Part shown: piece by piece, positions 46,691-56,500 of the stretch
Position numbering within the stretch: position 1 is the first letter of the stretch
How the letters are laid out: the number at the start of each line of letters is the position of its first letter
Source: Polytrichum commune
Taxonomy: Eukaryota > Streptophyta > Polytrichopsida > Polytrichales > Polytrichaceae
DNA length: 64,000 nt
NCBI GenBank assembly: GCA_950295325.1
Contig: OX485804.1
Coordinates: 43,338,001-43,402,000 of the forward strand
Direction: 5' to 3'
The notes under the pieces: generated by a model
What the model was told of the DNA's origin: nothing
Database searches by the model: none
The model's input: only the letters and a program-made list of their open reading frames with translations
Position numbers and translations under genes: made by a program

Positions 46691-47948
46691 CCTTTGGTAA
46701 GATGACTTCAAAGAAGTGCAAACTCAATTCATGAAGGTTCCAAGCTAGTTCATGACCTTCCACCCAATGTTACCAAATCGTTCTACTACTTTCATGAACG
46801 TTCTAAATTAGTTCACAATTGTCTGAAACCAACTTGACATGTGGCACACCTCAATTTCATAATGAGTGGACCTTTACCCCTAGCAACTTCATGAATCTTC
46901 CAAACCGATTTCATATCTCTTTTCACATTACATGGTTTTCGTATTCTCAACTTCTCGCCTCCTCGTTCCACATTCTTTGTCTTCTCACTGGTTCATTACT
47001 CATTGTTGGTTCTTCTTTGTCTTGTGTTTACTTAGAAGCCTCTCTAGCCTTGACGTCGATTTTTCTTTCGTTATTCATTACAATATCTCAAAGTTCAGAT
47101 AAGAAATGTCAATCGAAATTTTGGTAGAGCTAGTCACGGGGAGCAATTAGGAGAATCTTATACATGATGTACCGTTCTTTGCAATATAAAGTTATACAAT
47201 CCATAAAATTGATCATGTGAAGTTGTGAATATGGATACCAAAACATTAAACCGATACCAACATGTAGATGAAATTGGTTGAAAGTTCAAGTTAAATTGGT
47301 TGTCTAAGTGTGAACTTGGTTCACGATTCCAATGAAATTGGTGGATCCTGTTGCTAAATTGGTCTGTAAAATCATGAAATTCAACTTGCGTTTCTGTGAA
47401 TTCATCTTACGGAAGGAAGTATGCAACAAGTTGCACTTGGCGACACAAGGATCTTGATAAAAAATGTACCCGGACACAGCAACTGATTCACGTCAACATT
47501 CAGTGACGAGAGTCAAAGAGCATGAGCACGAGTGTCACATGGCGGACTGAATTATTCAATGGTTTTGCATGTCGGTGGTCATGCTGCTGCTTTTGAAAAG
47601 GGCCTGCAATCGTGAGCTGTATATAGTACGCATATATATATATGCGAGTGATAAGTGGCCTTTTTGAGTATATTCCACGCCATAGAAAATTGAAATATAA
47701 GTGACCCTGGAAGAACCTTACAGTAAGATCGACCAAAAGGGCCTGTGCTACTGATAACAAGCAGACAAAGTCGTTGTAAGGTGAAGTTGATCCCCTTCTG
47801 TGATTCCAACTGTCAAGGCTTGGACATATGCTCCGTGATGGTCAATTTCGTTCTAGATGGTGGTACAATGGACTGCCATACAAAGTTGAAACATGAAGGA
47901 AGGATGTGTAGATAAGATCCTCTATGTTGAAGCTCACATGGTGTATAA
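46691..47948. other. Intergenic; one perfect short palindrome
   Basis: The palindrome CGCATATATATATATGCG lies at about 47631-47648. The 102-codon frame at 46819-47127 is hydrophobic in its second half but shows no domain. No other feature is seen. Confidence 0.35.
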
Positions 47949-47956
47949 GGTATGCT

Positions 47957-49128
47957 CAGGGCCACTTCACACACAAGACTGAGAACCCGTGACCATTCCA
48001 CTTCAAGCACTCTCATTGGTGGAAAAGGCGGAGCCGGTCCAAGTTCGCTACTTCACACTACGCTTGAGGGACCAACGGAGTATGTGAATGCAACATGGAT
48101 GTAAAGTCTACATGGATTCCTACGTGGCATCAAATGGGTCATGTTTCATGGTCACTATTTTCAAAATCCACCTCTTGGAGGTAGGCCTAACACAAAACTA
48201 GGAGACCATGGCACTCTGAACACTCACAACCATTGGTTTATTTTGTTTAATCGTGTGTGAGGACTCGCATGAATAGAAGTTCGTTAAAATAACATTAGGT
48301 TGAGGGCCCGGTCACATATGGCTTCACACTACACTTGAGGGTCCGTGACCACACTACATGATTTTGGAGGTGTCTTGGGACGGCCTTTGGATGCTTTCTT
48401 TTGGGCTCTCACCATTTCATGGTCATGGCCCTTGGCTCGCGTGTGAAGTGGCCCTCAGGGTTGATTTTTCACATTTGCCCGTCCACGTCCAAAAACCTTG
48501 AATTGAAAGGCAAAAAAAATTGCAACCCGTCCCAAAACCGGTAATTTCTAAACCAACCCGTCCATGGAAAGGTTAAAGAAAAAACAACCCGTCCCAAAAC
48601 CGGTTTGAAAATGAAAATACCCGTCCTGCAAGAGGTATAAATAAGTCTCTTACAATGGTGGTAAAAAATTAGAAAAAAAACCCGAAAGATGTTGACATGT
48701 GGCTGGTTGCGCTTGGAAACAATAGAATCTTGACAAATCATGCTTTCAATGTTTGTCAGTATTCTGTCTTTTGTTGTTAATTCTCATCTTTCCAATACAC
48801 CCCATTCTAAATTTTGTGGTTGATGAATTAATGTATGCAGGTGAATCAAGCACTTCAAGATTGATATTTTGATTGGGTATTAGTGGTTTGATTGCATTGT
48901 GCTTATATCCACATGTCATATATGACATAATGTAAGTGATATTTGTACCATTTCTTTTTTTTGGAAAAAATTATCAAAAAAATTGTTATTTGTAGAACCC
49001 GTCCAAAGTGAATTTGACACGTCCAAAAACCGGTTCATCTTCTAAGAACCTGTCCATTGGAAATGTTTTTTTTTTTTTTATGAACATGTCCCTGGACATG
49101 TTAGGGACCTTGTGAAAAATCACCACTG
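47957..49128. mobile_element. hAT-like non-autonomous element (673 bp) with a MITE nested at its left end
   Basis: Left terminus CAGGGTTGATTTTTCACA (from 48456; its first bases CA are also at 47957-47958) pairs with the right terminus, which on the opposite strand reads CAGTGGTGATTTTTCACA (ending 49128). An 8-bp duplication flanks the whole: GGTATGCT (47949-47956) and GGTATGTT (49129-49136), 7 of 8 identical. CA(G/T)G ends with 8-bp duplications define hAT elements. The inside has repeated CCCGTCC and AAAACCGG units and a fragment of the 200-bp repeat (48670-48735), with no transposase. Confidence 0.8.
47959..48454 (-). mobile_element. Tourist-like MITE (GGGCCACTTCACAC family), 496 bp, copy 4, nested in the hAT-like element
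   Basis: The ends GGGCCACTTCACACACAAGA and (opposite strand) GGGCCACTTCACACGCGAGC are flanked by TCA on both sides (47956-47958 and 48455-48457). The TCA is made of the last base of the hAT duplication plus the first two bases of the hAT terminus, so the insertion hit the junction itself. The sequence is the reverse complement of copy 3 (43334-43831). Confidence 0.85.
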
Positions 49129-49601
49129 GGTATGTTGGTGTTGTTCGGTTGTTTTTTCTCAGTTAATCACCTCTATTTGATTGGTGTGTGATTAAGTGAG
49201 GATCAAAGAACAAAAACCATTAAGATCCATGTTTAAAAGAGATGGGATTACGTCCTCACTCCACATTCAATTTAGGAAACGCAATTTTGAGGAGCTATGA
49301 ATTTAGTTAAAGAGTCGACGAACATGCGCATTTGATAACCGCAACCAAATCAAGGGAGGTCCGATTTTTTTTCAATATGATATTTGTTGATGTTTCATCA
49401 TAAATTTGCTGATTTGTAACACAAATTTGAAAATTTAAATTGGATCAATAGAATATAGAGAACAAGGTGGTACGGTGGACTGTCCAATTCAATATTGGGA
49501 TCAACAAAATAATCGCATGACGATTCCATAAAGTAGGTAGCATGGTAGTTCCTCCTAGTGTGCACCACTTCCCACACACTTTGCCTCGATGCCTCCTCAT
49601 A

Positions 49602-49964
49602 CCCTAACATTACCCAACCCAATACTCTTAACTCCGGCGTGGAGTTCGATGCGGCTCCGATGCGGCTCCGGGGAGGTTCGGATGCCAGCTCCGGTGGGTC
49701 CATTTTTCTGGCCCTCCCCGTTTTGGCCCCTTGATGACTTTTTTTGGTTTTTTTTGCTAAATTTGGGTTCTACGGCCCCAAATTACTCTAGAAGGCCCCT
49801 TATGAGATCAAGTAAGGCCCCACCCAATCTAAAAAATAGGGGGCAATTTTTGCCCCAACCCACCCGAACCCACTGGAGCTAGCATCCGAACCTCCCCGGA
49901 GCCGCATCGGAGCCGCATCGAACTCCACGCCGGAGTTAAGAGTATTGGGTTGGGTAATGTTATC
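49602..49964. mobile_element. Mutator-like MITE with ~95-bp terminal inverted repeats, 363 bp
   Basis: The arms 49605-49699 and 49868-49962 are inverted copies with only two mismatches, starting TAACATTACCCAACCCAATA and containing a doubled CGATGCGGCTC block. The direct repeat CCTCCTCATA flanks the element at 49592-49601 and 49965-49974. Long TIRs with a 9-11 bp duplication are typical of Mutator-like elements. The middle is a T-rich, then GC-rich, non-coding stretch. The near-identity of the arms suggests recent activity. Confidence 0.85.
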
Positions 49965-49974
49965 CCTCCTCATA

Positions 49975-50804
49975 TACTCCTAAATCTTGATCACACATCA
50001 AAAGGGACAAATTCCAAGTCTTGGACCCATGAAACATAAGTATGCGAGGGGATCAACAAGACTTGCTTAAGATCATGGAAACAATGGGTTTATTGCACAA
50101 TATAATTTTAACTCCAAGGGTTAGTACAAAGGCGCAACCTACATTTAGCTACATTGTGAGGATATCAACTTCACAAATATGCTCTGCTCTCCAACATATA
50201 CCTACTCCAATCTCCATACCAGTCATGGATTGATGATCTCTACCACTCCTTGACAACGTAGTTGTATGGAAAATTCTAGAGATCGAAAAATACAAATACA
50301 AAACGTAGCCTATTCTTCAACCTTGTCATTCATAAAGACAAACTAAGAAAACAACTCTCATCCATCATTGATCCCAAACATGGGCCATTGCCACTTCAGC
50401 TGTCACGCACCTCTCCATGAATAGTGCTTGAAACACCATGGGAACAAGGGGGACCCTGGAGTGACACCCGGGACATGTGGCACTGTTGGTGAGAGGGCCC
50501 AAATGATCCTAGTGTGGGTGAGGGCCCCGAGCGTTGGGAACGCCTCCCACCCATGGAGACTAGGAGTCGTTCGTAGCATATGGTGTGCGGATTATAGGAC
50601 GTTCAAGAACACCTGAATCGGATATTTGAGCTAGGAGATATGGCAATTTGAGTGGGGTGTTGTCATGGGACAACATCCTGGGACAACAGTGGCCTGGGAG
50701 TGGCTCCCAAGACTGCCAAGGTTTGAGCAGGCATAACTTCTTCAATACTTGCCTAAATGGGGCAAGTGAGGAGTGCATCGGCATCTACGTGAAACGTAGA
50801 TGTT
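49975..50804. other. 5' flank of the gypsy element; possible left part of an older LTR
   Basis: From about 50430 the composition becomes GC-rich and LTR-like (GTTGGTGAGAGGGCCC at 50485, GCATAACTTCTTCAATACTTG near 50731). This could be the left half of the LTR whose right half precedes the primer-binding site at 62260, with the young element sitting inside it. A 9-bp perfect palindrome (CATCTACGT-GAA-ACGTAGATG, 50782-50802) lies 2 bp before the insertion. Confidence 0.35.
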
Positions 50805-51505
50805 TGTGAGCCCAAAAGGGTGCCCACATTTAGTCTTAGACCCTTGAAACGTTAGTTGATGCACTTTGAAGTAGCATGTTACTTCACAAAAATATAAAAA
50901 GAGTGAAATGTTAGTCTTAGAAGTACCATGTTGTAAGAGGCTAGGATGTGAGTTGTTATTGTGTTTTTACCTTCGGAAGGATTTGAGTGAATGAGGATAG
51001 GTAAGGAGAACTTGGATTGAGTAGTTAGTGAGTAGGCTAGTACAAATGGATGGAGACAACCAAAGTGACTCAAGAGGCAAGTGCATTCGAATTGGGATGA
51101 ATGGAGGATCACATGGAGCGCACAAGTGGACCACCTCATCATGGCCACTTAATGGGGAAGGCCCAAGGAAGAATGCAAGGTGGAGGATAAGCAAATTCTC
51201 AAAGCACCAATCAAATCACGAGTTAAGCATCGTGGTTTGAATTAAGTGGTGAGCGACGATTTGGGAAAGTAAGGGGAGAAAGTTATGGCGGCGGAAAGCG
51301 AAGGAGGCTAAGTTTGGGTTGAAGCATCCCAAGTTTGGTAAAGTGTGGTAGGTAGAAAGCCAAGGCTAGTTAAATGTTCGAATTAGGATCCTTGTTGATC
51401 ATTTGAGGGAGGAAGGCTTAGAAGATAGGATTGGCGCCTACTAAGTAGGAGGAAATCTCAAGGGCTTATCGTGAGCCTTGAGGGTGCTCACCCCCTCAAG
51501 CTTAC

Positions 51506-51512
51506 TATATAA
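51506..51512 (+). promoter_or_regulatory. LTR TATA box (5' LTR; second copy 60557-60563)
   Basis: TATATAA is followed after about 25-30 bp by a pyrimidine-rich stretch (CATTCTTCCCTCACTCATCC), which is a suitable transcription start. The identical sequence sits in the 3' LTR. This would place U3 at roughly the first 730 bp of the LTR. Confidence 0.6.
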
Positions 51513-52020
51513 TCCCTCATTCTTCCCTCACTCATCCTCTCTTTCCTTTGTGCTCCAAGGCACCCCACGAGTTATAAGTGTGGGTGTGGGAAGCCATATT
51601 GGAGCACATGTGTGTGCTTAGTTTTTAGTTTGAGAGCCAAGGCTTGTTAGCCTTGAAGAGGGCTTGACCTCTTGGTAGAATTAGTGTTGACGTGAAGGAT
51701 TTTAAAGTTAATTCATGATTCCAATTTGTGGTACTTTAAGTTCATGTTTTGAATACACGTGGTTGCAAGTTCCATGTTTAAGAGTTGAGCACTTGATGTT
51801 GTGATGAGTGCAAAAATATACTTGTGTGGATTAGTTAGTCTTAGTGAAGTTAGGAAATTCTCTCTCCCCCTCTCCTCTCTAGGATTTTAGGATTTTAGGA
51901 TTAGAGAAGAATTGTGTGATTAGAAAGGGGTTGTTAGTAGAATTAGGGAAATTAGGTAGGAAGATTAGTTAAGGGCTTGAATAATTAGTGAGGTAGTTGG
52001 GGATTACAACTACAAAGTTG

Positions 52021-52286
52021 TGGGTTTATGAAGGAGCTGGGTTTGTTTAGTTAGAAAGTAAAGAGCTGGGTTTATGAAGGACCTGGGTTTGTTTAGTTAG
52101 AAGCTAAGGAGCTGGGTTTGTTTAGTTAGAAGCTAAGGAGCTGGGTTCATGAAGGAGCTGGGTTTATGAAGGAGCTGGGTTTGTTTAGTTAGAAGCTAAG
52201 AAGCTGGGTTTATGAAGGAGCTGGGTTTATGAAGGAGCTAGGTTTATGTAATTAGAAAGTAAAGAGATGGGTTCATGAAGGAGCTT
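52021..52286 (+). repeat. Minisatellite in the LTR (second copy 61072-61337)
   Basis: Interleaved units GAAGGAGCTGGGTTTAT (17 bp) and GGAGCTGGGTTTGTTTAGTT followed by AGAAGCTAA (about 29 bp) recur around ten times with small changes. Both LTR copies have the same unit order, so the array formed before the last transposition. Confidence 0.85.
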
Positions 52287-52654
52287 AGTAGATAGCCTAC
52301 CTAATTAGCTCATAGACAAGTAGTTAGTTACATTATGCTAGTTAGTGTTATGTGTGGCTTTCACAAGTAAATGTATTTGAGATTGACTATAGAGAATAGT
52401 GTTTTTTTAACACTTGCATCCTCTCTTTAAAAATAAACCACGTGCACAACTTAATGGAGAATGTGGAGCACTCTCGCGATGGCAAGACAAAGGAAGCAAA
52501 GACCAAAGTTAAATCCAAGACCACTTGAAGGGTGAACCTTGCACTATGGACTCATCCAAGTCCAAATCCAATACCGCGGAGGAATGTGATCCCAAACCCA
52601 CTACTCGGACTACGGACGCTTAAGGGTGGGGGGTTTGGCCTCACAATATCGATG

Positions 52655-53554
52655 CGTCCGCCGGGAGCGAAGCGGAAGGTAGTTACAAGACTTGGAGGCG
52701 ACTAGGAGACTTGGAGGCAACTAGGAAAAATTGGAGACACAAACTTGAGAGAAGGGAAGGAGCACCCGAAACTCGGTAAGTATTCTCTCTTTGGGTTACA
52801 TTTGAATTCATTGTATTTCAACTATTCCTTGGAATGAATTGCATTGCCAATTACGCAAATTCATTTTTGAGGAAGGAGCGCGGCGAAGGTACGTCCTCAA
52901 CCTTTTTGGGGATTTGCTAAGAACTTAAAAGGAACCTATAACCGAGTAGCTCATTAAAACATTAGAGGGTAAATTCACCTTAGGACATTGAACTTTGACA
53001 CTCACCTCGGGGTGAGTCTCAAAGTTTTGGGAGTTGTCATTTCATGCTCTAGATTAAATTAATATTTCACAAAGTTTATGGTGTTGTTACATTGAGTCAC
53101 GATTGAGGGGAGTGCTAACTCACAGGGGGATGCGATTGCTCAAGGTATGTTTATTTCTTCAAAGTGAACTCATTAACTAATTAAGGAATGCCTTTTGTAC
53201 TCGTGATTGTTGTTATCCGTTGTAGAGGGTAATTCCCGAATTGTGGATGGTGTGAGAAGTTGAAAGGTGAAGCCTCGACTTTTAACATAATCTACTCGGA
53301 AGGTCACCCCCTCACAATCGGTATTGTGGTGAGTGTTAATTTGCGGGAAGGTGCGGAGGTGATGCTCCGACTTAACCAAAAAATTAACATGAACATGCCT
53401 ATCCCCTATTGGGATTCTTTCACCTAAGTGGGCTTGCAGGTTCTTTTCCTCACCTCCTAAAAAAATTATAACCACACCAAGACAAGTGAAAATATTAAGA
53501 GGGGAATTGCTAGGATTATGTGTGGTCAAGTGAGGGTCGATCGATTCTTATGGA
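52655..53554 (+). other. Leader of the gypsy element with weak primer-binding site
   Basis: The internal region starts GCGTCCGCCGGGAGCGAAG. A tRNA-Asp-like complement (GCG.C...GCCGGG) is suggested but does not start with TGG at the right distance, so the priming tRNA is uncertain. The leader is about 900 nt. The 118-codon frame on the minus strand (53173-53529) has no recognisable domain. Confidence 0.45.
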
Positions 53555-56500
53555 ATGCAAGATAGGACTCGCTCACAAAAACCAAGTTTGATAGTAGGAC
53601 TAGAGAAATCTACTCGAAAGAGGCGGTCCTCTAAAATCAGTGATAGATTAGAACAAGATAATGTTAGAATAGAGAGTTGTTTGAACGTCGAACCTAGGAC
53701 TAGGTCAATTCTAGACACCTTAGAACTTGGAGCTCAACTTGAAGAGGAGATCACTCCCTCCAAATTGAGTGGTGAAACTTCTTCGGAAAATTACACACTT
53801 AGAGAAGAATTCCCGGTAGAAGTTGATAGGGGATTGTTGAATAGTTCACCGGTCACCATGGCCGAGGAACGGGGGATGGATCCACCACCCATACCCCCAA
53901 TTCCGCCCATACCTCCTATACCTCCAATAGACCCATTGGTTAGGCCAAGAGGCCTACCAATTGTGGTTCCACAAAATTTAGCGGCGATGGATATGCCATC
54001 TCATCTCCCTAAATTTTATGGGACCAAGGATGAGGACCCCTCTCGGCACATGGAACGGTATATCGAACGGTTGGCTAGCTTCCTCATAACCAACCCGGGT
54101 TATTGGTTAGTGTGGTTTCCTACCACTCTAGAGGGGGAAGCCTATGAATGGTATCGGGATCATGCCGAGGGACATTTTAGGGGATGGGAACAATTACAAA
54201 GGGAGTTTCTTAACGAATTTAGGCCGGAAGTGGGTCAAAGTACCGCATTAAGGGCATTGTCGTCATTGAAGCAAGGAAGGGAGGAAGAAATTTCGGCTTA
54301 CATTAGGAGGTTTGATTTAGTGTGCACTAGATTTGTGGGTACCATGCTCAACGACGACACGCTAAAGCAATTTTTCATTCAAGGGTTTTTTAAGTCCGGA
54401 ACTATTAGGGGTGTTCTAGAAAGGAATCCCTTGACCTTGGCGGATGCCAAGCGTGCGGCTAGAGATATTGAAAACTTGGATAAAGATCATGAAAGGCTAT
54501 GGAGAAGGGAGGATGAATTGATCCCACAATTCATCCCCATACGCCCTAGGGTGGTAGCGGTAGAACCCGCTAAGTATGAGAACCAAATTCCACATGCCAT
54601 TGTGGACACCGGTCCCCGACCTTTAGCGGTTAGGGAACCGGCACCTCTTTTGGCACTACCGGCCCCTAGAACGGATCCACACTTGGAGGAGGTTGAGAGA
54701 AGACTAGGTGCTAGCCAACTAGGATTCCAAGAGGCTATGATAAAACAAATGCAAAGCCTCACGGATCAAATGTCATTAATGATCCGGAGTCAACAACCGG
54801 GGCCTCCACCCCCGGTTGAGTCGGGTAGGCATTCTTCCGGATTATGGTGTGTCCAATGTGGCCAACCGGGCCACACGCGTCAATTTTGTAGAAGTGGACA
54901 AAACCGTGACCAAAGAGGAAACGGTAACCCACCTCAACAAAATCAACGAGGTCAAGCGCCACCTCACTATGGAAATGGAAGCAATAGAGGACCACAACCT
55001 AGAGGGCAAGGTGGCCAAAATTTAGAGAAGAAGGAATTTCATCCCTTTTGTGGAAGGTGGCACGCTCAAGGACAATGTTGGTCCGAAGGTCAAGAGTTTA
55101 ATTGTAGCAATTGTGGAGGAAGTCATCCCTCGGATACGTGTCGCCAACCGGACAAAATAATTAATGTCCCTTACCCGGTGGCTAATCCACAACAACAAGC
55201 AAGGGATAATATGCGAGGTGCTAGGCCACAAGGAGTACCGGCCAATGAACTTAGGCCACCTAACTTATACTATGACCATAGTAATGCTAGGCAAACTTTT
55301 CATCCACCGGCGGGCTTGCAAACTACAACCGGTTACATTCCAATACAAAATAGACAAGGAGTTCCACCTAATGGTAGTAACGGGAGACAAGCGCCTCCAA
55401 CGGATCCGGGACCATCTAACTCCCAAGATGTTAGGTTCATGGATGGAGTGTTGGAGGCCACATGTGATGACATGCTTCCTCTCCCAACGAGAATTGGAGA
55501 GGAGCAAAGTCAATGGCCTCCTCACACCAATGCTATTACATATGAGTTAGTGAAGGGTAAGGGTGTGGTTGAAGAAGCACCTGCACTAGCGGTAACTACT
55601 AGGGCTAGGAGAGGGGATGCCCCGTTGGAGGTAGGAATAGGAGAGCAAGGAAATTACTCTTCGGATGAAGAGATTAATCTCTCCGAGTTGGATAGGGTAG
55701 CTAGAAGAGCTACTAAGGATGTGGAGAGGGAAAATATAATTTTACAAGATAGGGAGAGGACTAATGCGGTACATGACTTGGATAATAGCGATGTGGGTGA
55801 ATGGGAAGGACCGGGGGTTCCCGTAGACGAATTCGACGTAGTGGGTAATTCTAAGGTGGAAAGATCTACCGGGTACGACTTGTGGGCGGACCTTAGTACA
55901 CTCAAGGCGGATATTACTTTCGGCCAACTATTGGAAATTTCACCCACGGCAAGGAAAACATTAAAGGAGGGAATGCCGGTACACAAGAGGATGAGGAAGG
56001 TGAAAGCTAAAATAGCCGCTAGGATCCAATCACAAGGTGGAAGAGACGTGAAAGCTATAGAAATAGAAGTTGTTATAGTAGATAAGGTGGTTCCTAATGT
56101 GCTAGTCGACGGAGGGAGTAGTCTAAATATACTACCGGAGGATACTATGAAAAAATTGGGACTTGGACTCACGGGGCCTTCACCTTTGGTCATAAATATG
56201 GCAAATCAAAGTTCGACTACGCCTTTGGGGATGATCAAGGATTGTAGAATGACTACGGGAGGTGAGGAGTACTTGGTCACCTTCCATGTCATTAAAATGC
56301 ACTCCAACAAGGACACCTTCCCCATTTTGCTAGGTAGGCCTTGGTTGCGGATGGCGAATGCTATGGTCAATTGGGGTGGACCTAAACCATCCATCACTTA
56401 TGGTCCGGAGGGTAATAGGGTCATAGTGTCCATTGGTTCATTAGAAGGATGGATGAAGAAGGAGATGTATTTGCCATTGGAGAAGGAAATTGATGACTTA

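Larger units (their letters stand above)
50805..52645 (+). repeat. 5' LTR, 1841 bp
   Basis: It begins TGTGAGCCC and ends GGCCTCACA, so the termini are inverted copies (TGTGAG/CTCACA). The next nine bases (ATATCGATG, 52646-52654) are also shared with the right LTR, so the exact outer end could be a few bases further out. The LTR contains TATATAA at 51506-51512, a minisatellite at 52021-52286 and AATAAA at 52432-52437. Against the 3' LTR I find one substitution (T at 52590, G at 61641) and no indel. Confidence 0.93.

Noticed and set aside
46819-47127. 102-codon frame with a hydrophobic C-terminal half
   Set aside because: It could suggest a membrane protein, but the upstream is repeat DNA, no family is recognisable and codon use looks random.
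53173-53529. 118-codon minus-strand frame in the gypsy leader
   Set aside because: Some gypsy lineages carry extra antisense ORFs, but this peptide shows no recognisable domain and there is no sign of a promoter, so I did not call it a gene.
55654-56193. 179-codon minus-strand frame opposite gypsy gag-protease
   Set aside because: It is antisense to a clearly coding region with strong motifs. It shows no domain and is explained by codon use on the other strand.
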